Assembly (NCBI GenBank): GCA_021234155.1
Contig: JAJEKV010000234.1
Coordinates: 603,501-667,500 of the forward strand
Direction of reading: 5' to 3'
Length of the DNA: 64,000 nt
DNA from: Isoetes taiwanensis
Taxonomy: Eukaryota > Streptophyta > Lycopodiopsida > Isoetales > Isoetaceae
A program made the position numbers and the translations under genes. Positions 1-10,274 of the stretch are shown one piece after another (the first letter of the stretch is position 1; each line of letters begins with the position of its first letter). The notes beneath the pieces were generated by a model. It was not told the DNA's origin. It made no database searches and was given only the letters and a program-made list of their open reading frames with translations.

Positions 1-459
1 GGATACATCACCGTTCTTGAATCCGGCTGGAACAAAGCGGGTCTTTGGTTGCTTCTTCTCAAAAAACCGACCTTGCTTCTCTCGGTTTGAGGGCGAAGAT
101 CTTGCAAGGGGGCTTCGGGATCTGGCAGTGGTTGCGAGGCTTTTCCGATAAGCCAGGATTTAGTCCAGTTCTATTCTTTGGTGGTTGTGGTTGAATCCAT
201 CTGAACCCATTGCAATTGTAAGATTGGTTTGATCATAAGCCGAAGGGGAAATAAGCTGTGATCAATACCTTTCTCTCTTTCCCTTGGGAATTGCCTTAGT
301 TCTTGTTCTGGGTCCGGTTGGGTGGAAACTGGATGCCCAAATCCATTGGTTGTGGAAACCAAGCTAATTGTACTTATCAACAGATTGTTCTTCCTTTGTT
401 TTGCCAATACAATTGTTGTTCAAAGTAGTTACGCCTTTAAGTCCCCTTAAAGCGTATCA
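1..459 (+). repeat. 5' LTR (partial) of a Gag-only LTR retrotransposon
   Basis: This stretch matches 2551-3006 along its whole length and ends in the same GCGTATCA. It is the right-hand part of the 5' LTR, whose start lies before the window. The last 290 bases are almost identical to the other copy. The first 160 bases show many small differences, often CAG or CTG in one copy against CG or GG in the other. A primer binding site follows two bases after the LTR end, which fixes this boundary. Confidence 0.85.
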
Positions 460-461
460 AG

Positions 462-473
462 TGGTATCAGAGC
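462..473 (+). other. Primer binding site, initiator Met tRNA
   Basis: TGGTATCAGAGC is the standard plant LTR-retrotransposon primer binding site, complementary to the 3' end of tRNA-iMet. It sits two bases after the LTR end at 459 and 24 bases before the Gag start codon. It sets the element's orientation as plus. Confidence 0.9.
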
Positions 474-496
474 TTATTGATCCTCAGATCTGATCA

Positions 497-1703
497 ATGG
501 CCCAACGCTTCAATGTTACCGAAGCACAATATCAGCAAGCTTTGTCTAATGCTGGTTACATTGCATCCCAGTTAGCATTGCCTACGCCTAGCAGTCAGCA
601 AGAGTATGACATGCAAGTGGAATTGCTGTCTATTTTGTATCGCTTTCTTCCAGATATTTATCTGCAACCTTCGCAACCTCCTTTGCCTAATGGACCTCCT
701 CCAGTAACTCCTCCACCGCCGCCTAAGCTGAGAAAATGGTTAGAGAAAGCAGATATGCCGTCTTTCAAAGGGAGAAAGACAAAGCCTGTTAAGGTTGTCA
801 GTTTTATCAGCCAGTGGGAAAAGTTCTTTGAACGAGTGCAGGCAACAGATGTGGAAAGGCTGCAAGCTATGGACACTTACTTGACAGATCGAGCTCAAGC
901 ATGGTGGCAAGGCAGACGAGAATGTGATCCCAGGATTAATACTTGGGAAAGTTTCAAAACGGCTTTTGAAGCACATTATTTACCCTCTAACAATCACAGT
1001 GAGTTAGCAGGGAATAGGATCGTCTGAAACAGGGGGAAACTGAGAGTATTCAGTCTTACACTTCCAAATTCACTCATTTAGCGGCACTAATAAGGAATTT
1101 GGATGGGAAAGAGCTTCTAAGAAAATATGTCAGCGGATGTATGGATGATATCTATGCGGAAATGGAAATATTTTTCCCAAAGGATTTAAATGAAGCTATA
1201 AAACTAGCATCTGCAGTGGAGCGGAAACTAGATCCGAAGTCTAGGAAGTTTGATATTTGGGATGAGGAAACTTCAGATCAAGAGGACAAAAAGAGTAGTA
1301 AAGAGAAAAACGGAAGTAAGGAATCTTCCAAGAACTTCAAGAGGAAGAGAAATAATGGCAATGGTAACGGTTCCGAAAGGAAGCGCAAGGAGGGAAGTCA
1401 AATTAGACTGCGGAAGGAAACTAAGGAACCAAAGGGAGGATGCTATAGATGCGGAGGAAATCATTTCCTAAGGGATTGCCCCTCACAAAAGTTGAACCAC
1501 CTAAATCTCAAAAGGGTGTACAAATGCATGCTATTGAAGGTCCCAAGCCCGTAGTTGTACAAATGCATGCTATTGAAGGTCCCAAACCCGCGGAGGATAT
1601 ACCTGAGACCTCTAAAGCTGCTGATGAGCGGAAAAAAGATGAAGAACGAGCTAAGGCTATTGCCAAAGAATGGAGGTGGCTCCAAATTGGAACAATGGGG
1701 TAA
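497..1703 (+). pseudogene. Gag of the TR-GAG-like element, two frameshifts
   Basis: Gag makes the virus-like particle of LTR retrotransposons and binds RNA through its zinc knuckle. The first frame (497-1027) holds a proline-rich stretch at about residues 54-76, then a Ty3/Gypsy-type Gag core with WW in the AQAWWQ motif. A one-base shift near 1020 moves to the frame that continues the Gag core (LKQGETESIQSYTSKF), a lysine-rich tail and a CX2CX3HX4C knuckle (CYRCGGNHFLRDC, about 1441-1479). A second shift near 1490 opens the last part, which holds a 39-bp tandem repeat (1518-1595) coding twice for VQMHAIEGPKP. No protease, RT, RNase H or integrase follows before the 3' LTR, so the element cannot move on its own. 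The frameshifts may be decay or consensus errors. Confidence 0.8.
1518..1595 (+). repeat. 39-bp tandem duplication within gag
   Basis: Two adjacent copies of a 39-bp unit start with GTACAAATGCATGC at 1518 and 1557. They keep the reading frame and double a short peptide near the Gag C terminus. Confidence 0.8.
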
Positions 1704-1887
1704 AAAGCGAAAAGATTTACATCTCTTTAGGATAAGATTTGTAAGATTTTATTTGATTTGGTTTGTAAGATTTGATTTTTATGTGGAATAAAAATTAAAT
1801 TATTATGAAAGCATGGTGCATTAGATGTAATTTTTGAAAGGTGGTAATTGTTGTTATAGCACAATAGACCTGGCAAAAATTACATCA

Positions 1888-2056
1888 GTATCGCGGAGAT
1901 ACAATTAAGTAGTACCGCGGAGGTACGAAAAATACTAACGTATTGTGGAGATACAATAGTTTGGTATCGTGGAGATACTATCAAATAGTACCGCTGAGGT
2001 ATAAACGATAGCAATGTGCCGCGGAGGTACAAGGATATATCGTACTGTGGAAGTAC
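1888..2056 (+). other. Array of seven covarying mini-hairpins
   Basis: Seven 15-base units begin at 1888, 1912, 1940, 1964, 1988, 2016 and 2042. Each has a 5-base arm, a 5-base loop (GCGGA, GTGGA or GCTGA) and a 5-base complementary arm, as in GTACCGCGGAGGTAC. Arms change together: GTATC pairs with GATAC (units 1 and 4) and GTACT with AGTAC (unit 7). Units 3, 5 and 6 hold one G-T wobble each. Spacers of 9, 13, 9, 9, 13 and 11 bases are not conserved. The array lies between gag and the polypurine tract. Its role is unknown; an RNA structure or a series of dyad protein-binding sites would both fit. Confidence 0.8.
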
Positions 2057-2108
2057 GCGCATATTCGTAACTACTCCTTGAATTTGCAGAAACGCATGGG
2101 AGCAATCA

Positions 2109-2180
2109 CTTTAAGAAGGGATGGGGCCCACTGGAGCATCTCCGAAAGATCACGACGATCTTCTTTAAGAAGGGATGGAT
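2109..2180 (+). other. Duplicated polypurine tract
   Basis: CTTTAAGAAGGGATGG occurs at 2109-2124 and again at 2163-2178. The second copy directly abuts the inferred 3' LTR start (TGATA at 2181) and is the likely plus-strand priming tract. The first copy, 54 bases upstream, is an exact duplicate and could act as an extra priming site. Confidence 0.55.
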
Positions 2181-3006
2181 TGATATGGGGGCATGCTAGG
2201 GGGAGTGGTCCAGAGAAGAAACGAACTAAGGCAATGGGGTAATTGGTTATAAGATATCATGAACATGGGGGCAAGGTATTTCAAGCAACCATTAGATAAG
2301 GGAGATATTTTAAAGATAAGGAAAATATCTTATCTTAAAGGCAAGTAATAGAAATAGGCTTCGTGCAAACATCGGGTTGCTATCGCCTGCAACAAAAAGG
2401 GCGGAACCAGGGAGAAGCCAAAATAGCAGCAGCGACTACCTTTTTGCCAATAAAAAGGGCCGATTGGGCTATATCTGAAGATAACGGCCAGCTTAGGATA
2501 TATAACGGCATCTCGGACCTGGCTTCCGGCTGTCTGCGCCAATCCGACACAGATACATCACCTGTTCTTGAATCCGGCAGCAGCAAATGGGTCTTTGGTT
2601 GCTTCTTCTCAAAACCGACCTGCTTCTCTCAGTTTGAGACGAAGATCTTGCAAGGGGGGGCTTCAGGATCTACAGTGGTTGCAGGCTTTCCTGATAAGCC
2701 TGGGATTTAGTCCAGTTCTATTCTTTGGTGGTTGTGGTTGAATCCATCTGAACCCATTGCAATTGTAAGATTGGTTTGATCATAAGCCGAAAGGGAAATA
2801 AGCTGTGATCAATACCTTTCTCTCTTTCCCTTGGGAATTGCCTTAGTTCTTGTTCTGGATCCGGTTGGGTGGAAACTGGATGCCCAAATCCATTGGTTGT
2901 GAAAACCAAGCTAATTGTACTTATCAACAGATTGTTCTTCCTTTGTTTTGCCAATACAATTGTTGTTCAAAGTAGTTACGCCTTTAAGTCCCCTTAAAGC
3001 GTATCA
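2181..3006 (+). repeat. 3' LTR of the Gag-only retrotransposon
   Basis: The end at 3006 is fixed by alignment with the 5' LTR end. The start at 2181 is inferred: TGATA there mirrors the TATCA at the end, giving short terminal inverted repeats, and a purine tract lies just upstream. The length would be 826 bp. The target site duplication cannot be checked because the other end is outside the window. A + strand alternative start is TGGTCC at 2206. Confidence 0.65.
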
Positions 3007-3239
3007 GTACCTAGTTTTCCTTACAGAATCAATTGAACTCTGGCACCCACATAGTGCGGCAGCTTGTTCTTCGAAATGGAGATGTGTTGGGACTTCATAT
3101 ATGCAGAACATGCGGCAACATCAATAACAAAGCATAACTCGTCACCAAACAATACACAATAAAGTCTTAACAAACTTCTACTGCAAAAATCCTATGTATA
3201 CAAAGCATATCTTTCAATCACCATCCTTGGAGAAGGATC

Positions 3240-3560
3240 TAATGTGGGAAGAAATAGTCTGTGCAAATACCTTGTGCCCCTTAACCAGGTTATATGGCCA
3301 TGCCAAAACACCGTTCCTTCTTGATCAAGAACGATAAAGTTATATTCAGAAGAATTGTTAGTCTGAATTGGGCATTCTGTAATTTATGCAAGCGATCTGC
3401 CCATGTTGTTCTTTGATGCACTCCATACCTGCAAAAGAATAAAACTCATTAGTTTGGTCCAGCATAACCAGTGTATTGTAGCGTTGCTTTCTTATCAAAT
3501 TTGTTACATTTACAAAAGCTGTTAGTGATCTAGCAGAGTATAGATACCAGGTGGGCATAC
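3240..3560 (-). pseudogene. Laccase (multicopper oxidase) pseudogene fragment
   Basis: Laccases are secreted blue copper oxidases that couple monolignols or flavonoids. Read on the minus strand, about 3330-3268 encodes DQEGTVFWHGHITWLRGTR, close to the laccase copper motif with H-x-H and the conserved W-x-R. Just upstream, 3428-3360 encodes YGVHQRTTWADR, matching the HGV-Q-WADG signature, and 3540-3490 encodes FVNVTNLIRKQRYN, like the strand before HWHG. A possible 40-base gap with GT and AG ends (3429-3468) would join HW to the next block, but it is short for a plant intron. The blocks are in different frames and the rest of the gene is absent. It is a relic, not a working gene. Confidence 0.6.
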
Positions 3561-4140
3561 ATCTGAATAAAATGATCTCTTATAACACCAGTTATGACTA
3601 ATTAACAGACGTGAACCAGTATGCATAGATCAATTATGATGTTGGGCTCAAATACTTGAACTGACCATGAGATTAAGATGTACGTTACTTCTAACAAAGG
3701 GTCTTACGGCTCAAAGTACTCAATCAGAAATTGAAGGATCTTCTGATTTTGCTGCTCTTGATGCCCTTGCAGCTCCAGGCTTCAAATGAAAGCTCCAGCT
3801 CAAGCTGCAGGTGAAAGCTTCAGACGATTTTGCCCTCTTATAAACCTAAAACCCTAAGAGGTATTGTGTAAGGTGGCAATCCAACGCTGCAATAACCAGT
3901 GCAAGATCCACCGCCCTACTGCTCTACCTAAAATCGAAAGGGGGCAAGTCGATGCTCTGAAAGGGGGCAAATCGATGCTATGAAGATTAGAAAGGGCAAA
4001 TGAAATCATGCTTAAAATAAAGTTTCCCATTTTTGGAAGATCGCTTTTTTTTTTTTTTCAGGCGGCAAAAATCCCCAAAACCTTAGAGAAATCAGGTAGG
4101 AAAAAATCCAAAAACATTTTTGTCCAGGCCGGAAATTTCC
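3561..4140. other. Spacer with a 23-bp tandem repeat
   Basis: No coding sequence is recognised. Two copies of a 23-bp unit (GAAAGGGGGCAARTCGATGC plus three bases) lie at 3936-3958 and 3959-3981. A run of 15 T follows near 4046-4060. Confidence 0.6.
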
Positions 4141-4149
4141 AAATTAACA

Positions 4150-5640
4150 AGATTGATACTCGTGTATTCAAAGCAAATCGCTGTTTCGGCATCATATTCA
4201 TCTATATCCTATGTGAGACAAGAGAATGTGAGGAGTAAAAGAATTATTACAAATACTAACAGTAATAATGAAGTTATAATTGCATTTTATTGTGGAGTAC
4301 CTGAAAGTTATGATGAAGCAGTGCATTCTACAAACAAGAATGGCAAATGGCTATGGAGGCAGGAATAGAATCTTCTAAAAGAACATCCACATATAAGATA
4401 GTTGAATTGCCAAAAGTGAGAAATATCATAGGCAATGAATGAATATATAAGAAGAAATTGCAGGCAGATGGGATTATACTAAAATATAAAGCAATATTGG
4501 TGGCATAAAGTTTCTCTTAGAGAAATGCATAGATTATGATGATCCCTTCTCTCCTGTAGTTAAAATGACTAGCATAAGGATTTTATAAGGAATGGCTATT
4601 GCTTGGATATGGAAACACACTATATGGATGTAAGTACTTCTTTTCTGAATGCAAAGTTAGATGAAATCCTTATGAAACAAGCACCTACATTTGAGAATGG
4701 AAACAATAAATGTTGGAAACCTAAGGGGGCAGTTTATGGTATGAAACAATCTCCACGAGAATGGTATAAATGCATGGATAATTCCTTATTTAAAGCTTAA
4801 TCTGATGTGAATGTTTACATGTCAAAGGAAGAGAATGGATACTACTATTCGTTCTATGTGGGAATAATTGTGTCATGGTGGCAAACAATGAATATATAAG
4901 ATAAATAATAGACGTGGTGGAATTGAGAAAATTTCTAGCCATGGAACTTCAAAGAGATAGGAAGAGGAGACAAGTTCTTAGATTGATACAAACTAACTAC
5001 ATTCATGCCATGAAGTTTAAGATGGATAAGTGCAATTCAATTATTGCTCCAGTTTTACCAGGAAGTAAACTATCTAAGAAATTGTGTCCAAAAGATAAAG
5101 AAGAACACGAAGAAATAAAGAGTATTCTTTATAGGAAATTGATTGAAAGTTTGCTCTCCTTGCCAAGGATACTAGACTAGACATTTTATTTATTGTATTT
5201 AATTTAGATGATGTGAAATTTAAACCTATTATGATGCAGATTGGTATGGTGATCTTGATGAATAAAAATCAACTTCAAGATATGTTGTAATATTAGGTGG
5301 AATTCCCATAAGTTGGAGGAGTGAAAAAAAATAAAAAGAAATCCATTGCATTATCTACTGTAAAGTCTAAGTATGCAACTTCTACTCTAGCAGCTAAAGA
5401 GATCATACGTTACAAAGATTGTTAAATGAGCCGGGCACAATAGAAGGTGAACGTACAGTTTTATTTTTAGATAGTCAAAGTTGTATCATGTTCTTCATGA
5501 AAGAACAAGAAATGGAAATGTGGTTCATTCAGGATATGGTCAGTAAGAAGTTGATTTAATTGGAATATGTTAAGACAAATCTGTAGCTTTCTGATATATT
5601 CACAAAAGGTTTTAAGTGGTCGCATGCTTTTCTGGTTGAT
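4150..5640 (+). pseudogene. Degenerate Ty1/Copia pol (RT and RNase H)
   Basis: Copia Pol copies element RNA to DNA. About 4280-4370 gives CGVPESYDEAVHS and a Trp-rich stretch, the usual block before Copia RT. Near 4450-4510 comes KKKLQADGIILKYKAILVA, matching the RT opening. At 4603-4800 comes MDVSTSFLNAKLDE and YGMKQSPREWY, the classic RT core. At 4914-5180 comes a block ending in KLSKK-CP, the RT-RNase H connection. Near 5340-5400 ALSTVKSKYATSTLAAKE corresponds to the RNase H motif ALSTTEAEY. Stops and shifts separate all the blocks; Gag and integrase were not found. Element ends and LTRs were not located. Confidence 0.8.
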
Positions 5641-7008
5641 AGGGCGACTGAATTGCATAAGTGTGAATGAAGTTATCACGAAGGAGGAATGGGAGAAGTT
5701 GAACTTGATAGTCATTAGCTTATCACACACGAAAAAGAATTAATCACTACAAAAGGTAACCCATAAAATATAAACACGATTATAAAATGAGTCCACATGG
5801 ATACACATGAAATCATAGGGTTCATTTAGTGAACAATTTTCTTATATACTACATATAAAATTACTGCCTCAGCTTTCCGGTTCCAAAAATAAACAAAAAA
5901 AATTCCAAAATGTCCAGATTTGGAACCGGATGTTGGTTTCCAGCACAAAGCCATGCCTTTCAACCAGCTTACTCTGCAGACGGCCCAGGGGCCCTAGGTT
6001 TGAGACCGGAATTTGCTTCCTTGGCAGCTGGGTTTGAAACCGGCATTTGCTTCCTTGGCAGCAAGCATCTCGCTGGCTCTGGCTCGAAAATCCGAGCTGC
6101 AATCAGAGGATGATTCCGACAAAAAACATTTGATGGGGCTGTAGAGGAACGGCAAAGCCTAAGCATCTGGCAAAGCTTTGAAACAGGGCTTTAAATCGAT
6201 TTAACGGCAGAACTAGTGTGGTCTGACCAGCAACGGGCACACAAATAAAATAGAGGGGCTTCACCGGAGCGAGACAAAGGCAAAACATGTACGTTTTTAT
6301 CTGAATAATTTACCTTATTTTGATGCCAATTCAGTCCAAGATAGAACCCGGTTCCCAAGCTCCGATTCCAGTCCAAAATGGAATCCGGCATATGAAAGAG
6401 CCCCGCGATATGAGCAGAAAAGGGATTTGGGATTTTAATCTCCACCTGCTCGCTTAAGTTGTTGTCCTTGATCTGCCACAATTCTTTAATCTTTGACAGG
6501 CTGCTAGGTATTTCTCACCAAAAGAAATAATCGAATAACCATCCATGCTAATGATTCTATTGGCAACATTTTCACATTCTAACCTCACCTCTCTTGTGAA
6601 AAGCACAACCTGTGCAAATAAAAATGGCCATGGCAGAGCTGTCGGATTGGTAGGCATAACCAAGCATGGATTTTAGTCTTCTTGCAACATGCTGGGCATT
6701 GATATGCCATAGCAATAGCTGGACAATAGATTCATGTCCCTGTATGACTTGTGTCAGTTTTTGCAGCTCCAAACTGGGATCATTACACATACACTAGGCA
6801 CCACACGCACATTACACTACATATACCCTACACTACACATATTAGCAACCACCAAGATCTTGATGCCGGTAATTCCTTCACACTAAATTGTCGGGGTCAA
6901 TGCCCTGACAGTTATCGCGCAGTTGTAACTCTGGGAACTGCATCAGTCGATTTGATTGATTTGTGCTAAATGCCAGACACTAGGGTTCACAATGGAGTCT
7001 CAACCTTA
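5640..7008. other. Spacer with a 34-bp-period direct repeat
   Basis: No gene is recognised. Two near-identical 32-bp units (GGTTTGARACCGGMATTTGC onward) lie at 5997-6028 and 6031-6062, and a weaker third resembles them at 5914-5943. A short CACACTACATA-type simple stretch lies around 6780-6850. Confidence 0.5.
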
Positions 7009-8103
7009 ATAATCCTACATTCTAGGTTCGTAACATTTTTAGATTGCCAACCTAGAACAATAGCCCAATCAACGTATGGAGAGATGCATATGTTAATTTG
7101 CTTAGTAAAATGAGAGGACTAGGGTTCGATCAATGCTGAAAGATTAAGCCAAGTTCATTGTGCTCATTTTTCATATCACGCCAAACTGCAATTAACAAGT
7201 TTGACCAGATGTTCAACCACAAATTAACGAGATTTTGCCCATGGGACTTGATCAAATAATTGACCAATAGTTTGGCTAGACTTCATGCGACCTATCACAT
7301 GCAACAACAATTTAGAAAAGAAAAAATCAGGCAAGATATATCAGGTCAAAATTTTCGCACTTGGCTTTGACCCCCAGTGTGCAACTAATTAAAGATCAGT
7401 ATGCTGAGATGTTTTGCCCTAGTTAAAGATCAGTATGCTGAGATGTTTTGCCGACCTTTCGAAATGTAGATATCCATACCCCCTTATTACTAAGTGCATC
7501 CCCGAGATTCCACTTTGGCAAGGGCAACACAGCATACAATATAAAACCCACAATTTTGATAGCATTCACATTTCTAAGTTAAACATAATAACATGAGAAT
7601 ATGTGCACCAACTTTACAAGCAGTAATATTGAAGAGGAAGTGTGAGAGCCATCCAACATGAATTGCTAGATAAATTCTTAATAATCCTACATTCTAGATT
7701 CGTAACATCTTTTGGTTGCCAACCTAGAACAATAGCCCAATCAACGTATGAAGAAATACATACATTAATTTGCTTAGCAAAATGGGAGGACTAGGGTTTG
7801 ACCAATACTAAAAAGTTAGGTCAAGTTCACTGTGCTCATCTTTCGTGTCAAGCCAAACTGCAGTTGACAAAGCATTGATTACAACTTACGTGGAAATTTG
7901 ACTACTGGTGAACCAGGCAAGTTGACCCCAAGTTTGTGGGACGTTCAACCACAAATTAACGGCATTTTGCCTATGGGTATTCACCAAATAATTACAATGG
8001 TTTGGCTATGCTTCTTAAGAAATACCACCTGCAACGGCAATCTAGAAAAGAAAAAACCAAGCAAGACATATCAGATCAAAGTTTTTACACTTGGATTTGA
8101 CCC
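7009..8103. repeat. Diverged tandem duplication of about 0.67 kb
   Basis: The sequence from about 7009 to 7380 (TAATAATCCTACATTCTAG onward) recurs in diverged form at 7679-8103, sharing long stretches such as CAACCTAGAACAATAGCCC. No protein is evident. The part from about 7100 onward is also present at 25226-26300 as part of a larger segmental duplication. It may be a relic of an older element 5' to the LINE fragment. Confidence 0.7.
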
Positions 8104-8554
8104 CAAAGCGCCTAAGTAAGAGCTCACGGCCAAATTCTTGTGTAAGTATATTTTTGGTCAAATAATATAAAGCCATTTTCATATTGATCAATGTTTGGTG
8201 CTGCTTAACAATCAAAATTTAAGATAAGAGCTTGCAGAACATGCATATAATTATTAGTCAAACTGCATAGCATTGTATTACGGATGATCTCTTGGCACTC
8301 GTCCGATTTGATCAAGCTCTAAACTCAGGTTTACTCCATTGTTGTAGGCAATATCAACGGAATAATAATTTCGTCTACAGTGTTCCTTTGGTCTATTGCA
8401 GTACACGAATTGAAAATAATTTGCCTTGTGGAATCTCATCTTTCACATTTACAGTCCAACTGAGCACAAGTCCAAAAAGATTATGCTACAAGTGAGCGAT
8501 ACCAATAGAACCTTACTAGGACACAATCCCACAGGAATATCAAACAAGCCTAGG

Positions 8555-9786
8555 GTGCTCCTAGTTTTGTCATCCCGTCAGCCAAGGCTTCCCTCATTCA
8601 CTTACCAGGGACAGGATGTAGAGGTGGCTCCGACCTACAAGTACTTGGGGATCGAGTTCTCTACTACCACCCACTGGGATGCTGCCATTAGGTTGTGGGT
8701 CACGGCGGGTTGGAAAGCACTATATGCCATGCAGAACAACAGCCACACGGGTGAAAGCATGCTAGGGTGTACCATCTAAACTTCTTTTTAGAGAGTGCGA
8801 AACTACCCAAAAAAGTACCCAGCACTGGGTACTGGGAACTTGCATAAATGTCTCAATAAACAATAACTTGAGAGTTGATTCATTAATTTTAGTCTCTAAT
8901 AATATTGTTATCTTCTAATACTATAGATTGACATGTTATTGACCTTCAATTCAAAAGTTTTGAATTGATTTTAAGGGGAAGAAAAAATAGAAAGTACCAG
9001 TTTTAAAAGTACCCAGTGAAGATACTTTTGAGGGTTCTAAAAGTGGTACACCGTAGCATGCTTTCACCCACAAGGCAGAGTTGTATGCATGGGGCCATCA
9101 GTCACACTTGTTTAGGGCCTTGGTCGAGCCGGTCCTCCTGTATGGGGCAGAACTGTGGGGTCCAGTGATATCCCTCACCACCTGAAATGATCTCGAGCAG
9201 GTGCAGAAAGCCTTCTTGGCACGAGCCTTTGGGGTAAAGTCCACAGTTCCATACTAGATCCTACTCCAGGAGACAAGTTTTCTACCCCTTCAACGGGTTG
9301 CATTGGAATATTTACTTCCAGAAGGTGGTCGTGATGGGTGATACACGTTTGCCCAACCTTGCTTTGGCCGTAGCAATGGGTCCCGAATGCCTCAAAGCCT
9401 GCTGGAAGGACAAACAAGCTCATTGGTTCTCACGTTGGGATGTACAGGAAAACAGATGCGTACAGGTACGGACAAAGAAGGGTCACAATGCACTAAAGTT
9501 GTACCTAGATGCTACTTTCCTTCGCAAGCTCTGGGATGCAGATGCTTTGACGCACGCTAAGCTGGCACACTATCAGCAGCAAGTCAACCCTAGGCTCACG
9601 AGAGGCCCACACCAGTACTTGTACACCCATTTACCCATGAAGAAGCGCAGACTTATAGCTTCCATTCACACGGGTGCGCATCATCTCCACATTGAGACAG
9701 GACGTTGGACTCGGGAAGCACTGGAGGAGAGGCTTTGTCAGTGTTGCCACCAGGGCGCCATTGAAGATGAATGTCATGCCCTCCAG
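8555..9786 (+). pseudogene. LINE reverse transcriptase C-terminal region, copy A
   Basis: This is a 5'-truncated non-LTR retrotransposon pol. FTYQGQDVEVAPTYKYLGI, then AGWKALYAMQNN, match the region after the LINE RT core. After removing the MITE at 8751-9067 and one copy of its target duplication, the frame runs on through AELYAWGHQSHLF, VEPVLLYGAELWGP, RLPNLALAVAMG and a C-terminal Cys-His block (RLCQCCHQGAIEDECHAL). Stops (near 9181 and 9254) and a shift near 9315 break it. It ends abruptly at 9786, where the Gypsy LTR begins; 13 bases of the original junction seen in copy B are deleted here. Confidence 0.85.
8751..9067. mobile_element. 317-bp MITE inserted in the LINE, copy A
   Basis: Terminal inverted repeats of about 24 bp start GTGAAAGCATGC and end GCATGCTTTCAC, with one mismatch. 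It is flanked by an 8-bp duplication, CCACACGG (8743-8750) and CCACAAGG (9068-9075), exact in copy B. Eight-base duplications fit hAT-like (or P-like) transposition. Inside is a near-terminal palindrome AGTACCCAG-CA-CTGGGTACT, and AAAAGTACCCAG recurs near the other end. It has no coding capacity. Confidence 0.85.
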
Positions 9787-10274
9787 CATGAACCTACGCG
9801 AAAACAAGGAAAATACATGGAAAATACACAAGAAATACAGAAGAAATACGCCAAGATCGGCAAAGAATCTGATATATGAAGAGGAATCAAGAATACAATG
9901 GCCCGAAGGCAAGGAGACAGATGCCTAGAAGGCTCAAGACTGGCGTTGAACCGGAATGGTTCGACAAGAAGGAGGTGCCTCCTTATATATCTAGGCCAAT
10001 GGTCAGGATCGCGTCACTCCAATGGATGAGATCGCGCCAAGTGTTGCGCATGCATTTAGGTTCTGGAATATTCTAGAACCTCCTGGAGATAGTCCCACAT
10101 ATGAGGAAGACGTGAAGGAATGTTTTCAGCATATATTGGTAGTGCACTTGGCAAGGGTGTGTGACTCGCAACTGGAAGGTTGCGAGTTCAAACCCTGTCT
10201 TGTGCAACTACGACCATCTTTTGTACATACGAGTATAATGTTCGTATGATGCGAATATCTGTATGGTCGTCACA
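9787..10274 (-). repeat. 3' LTR of the chromodomain Gypsy element, copy A
   Basis: It aligns with 27995-28514 and 33016-33532. It lacks the first three bases (TGT) at its left end and about 18 bases near 10210, so it is slightly eroded. A tRNA-like module lies at 10141-10210. The right end is GGTCGTCACA, next to a purine-rich tract on the minus strand. Confidence 0.8.
10141..10210 (+). other. tRNA-like module with A-box and B-box-like motifs inside the LTR
   Basis: TTGGCAAGGGTGTG resembles a pol III A box, and AGTTCAAACCC about 30 bases later resembles a B box. Between them CTCGCAAC and GTTGCGAG form a perfect 8-bp hairpin. The same module lies in the two LTRs of copy B at 28361-28431 and 33380-33450, each with one base change in the right arm. 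It does not fold as a full tRNA by eye. A tRNA-derived relic captured by the LTR is the simplest reading. Confidence 0.45.

Noticed and set aside
171-407. Minus-strand open frame repeated at 2718-2954
   Set aside because: It lies wholly inside the LTR pair and matches only because the LTRs are copies of each other.
1888-2056. Deamination of one repeated palindrome as the whole explanation of the hairpin array
   Set aside because: Changes at C or G sites fit deamination, but paired changes in three units and unconserved spacers argue for more; kept as a finding with this caveat.
3429-3468. Functional laccase intron
   Set aside because: At 40 bases it is too short for a typical plant intron, and the flanking frames do not join cleanly.
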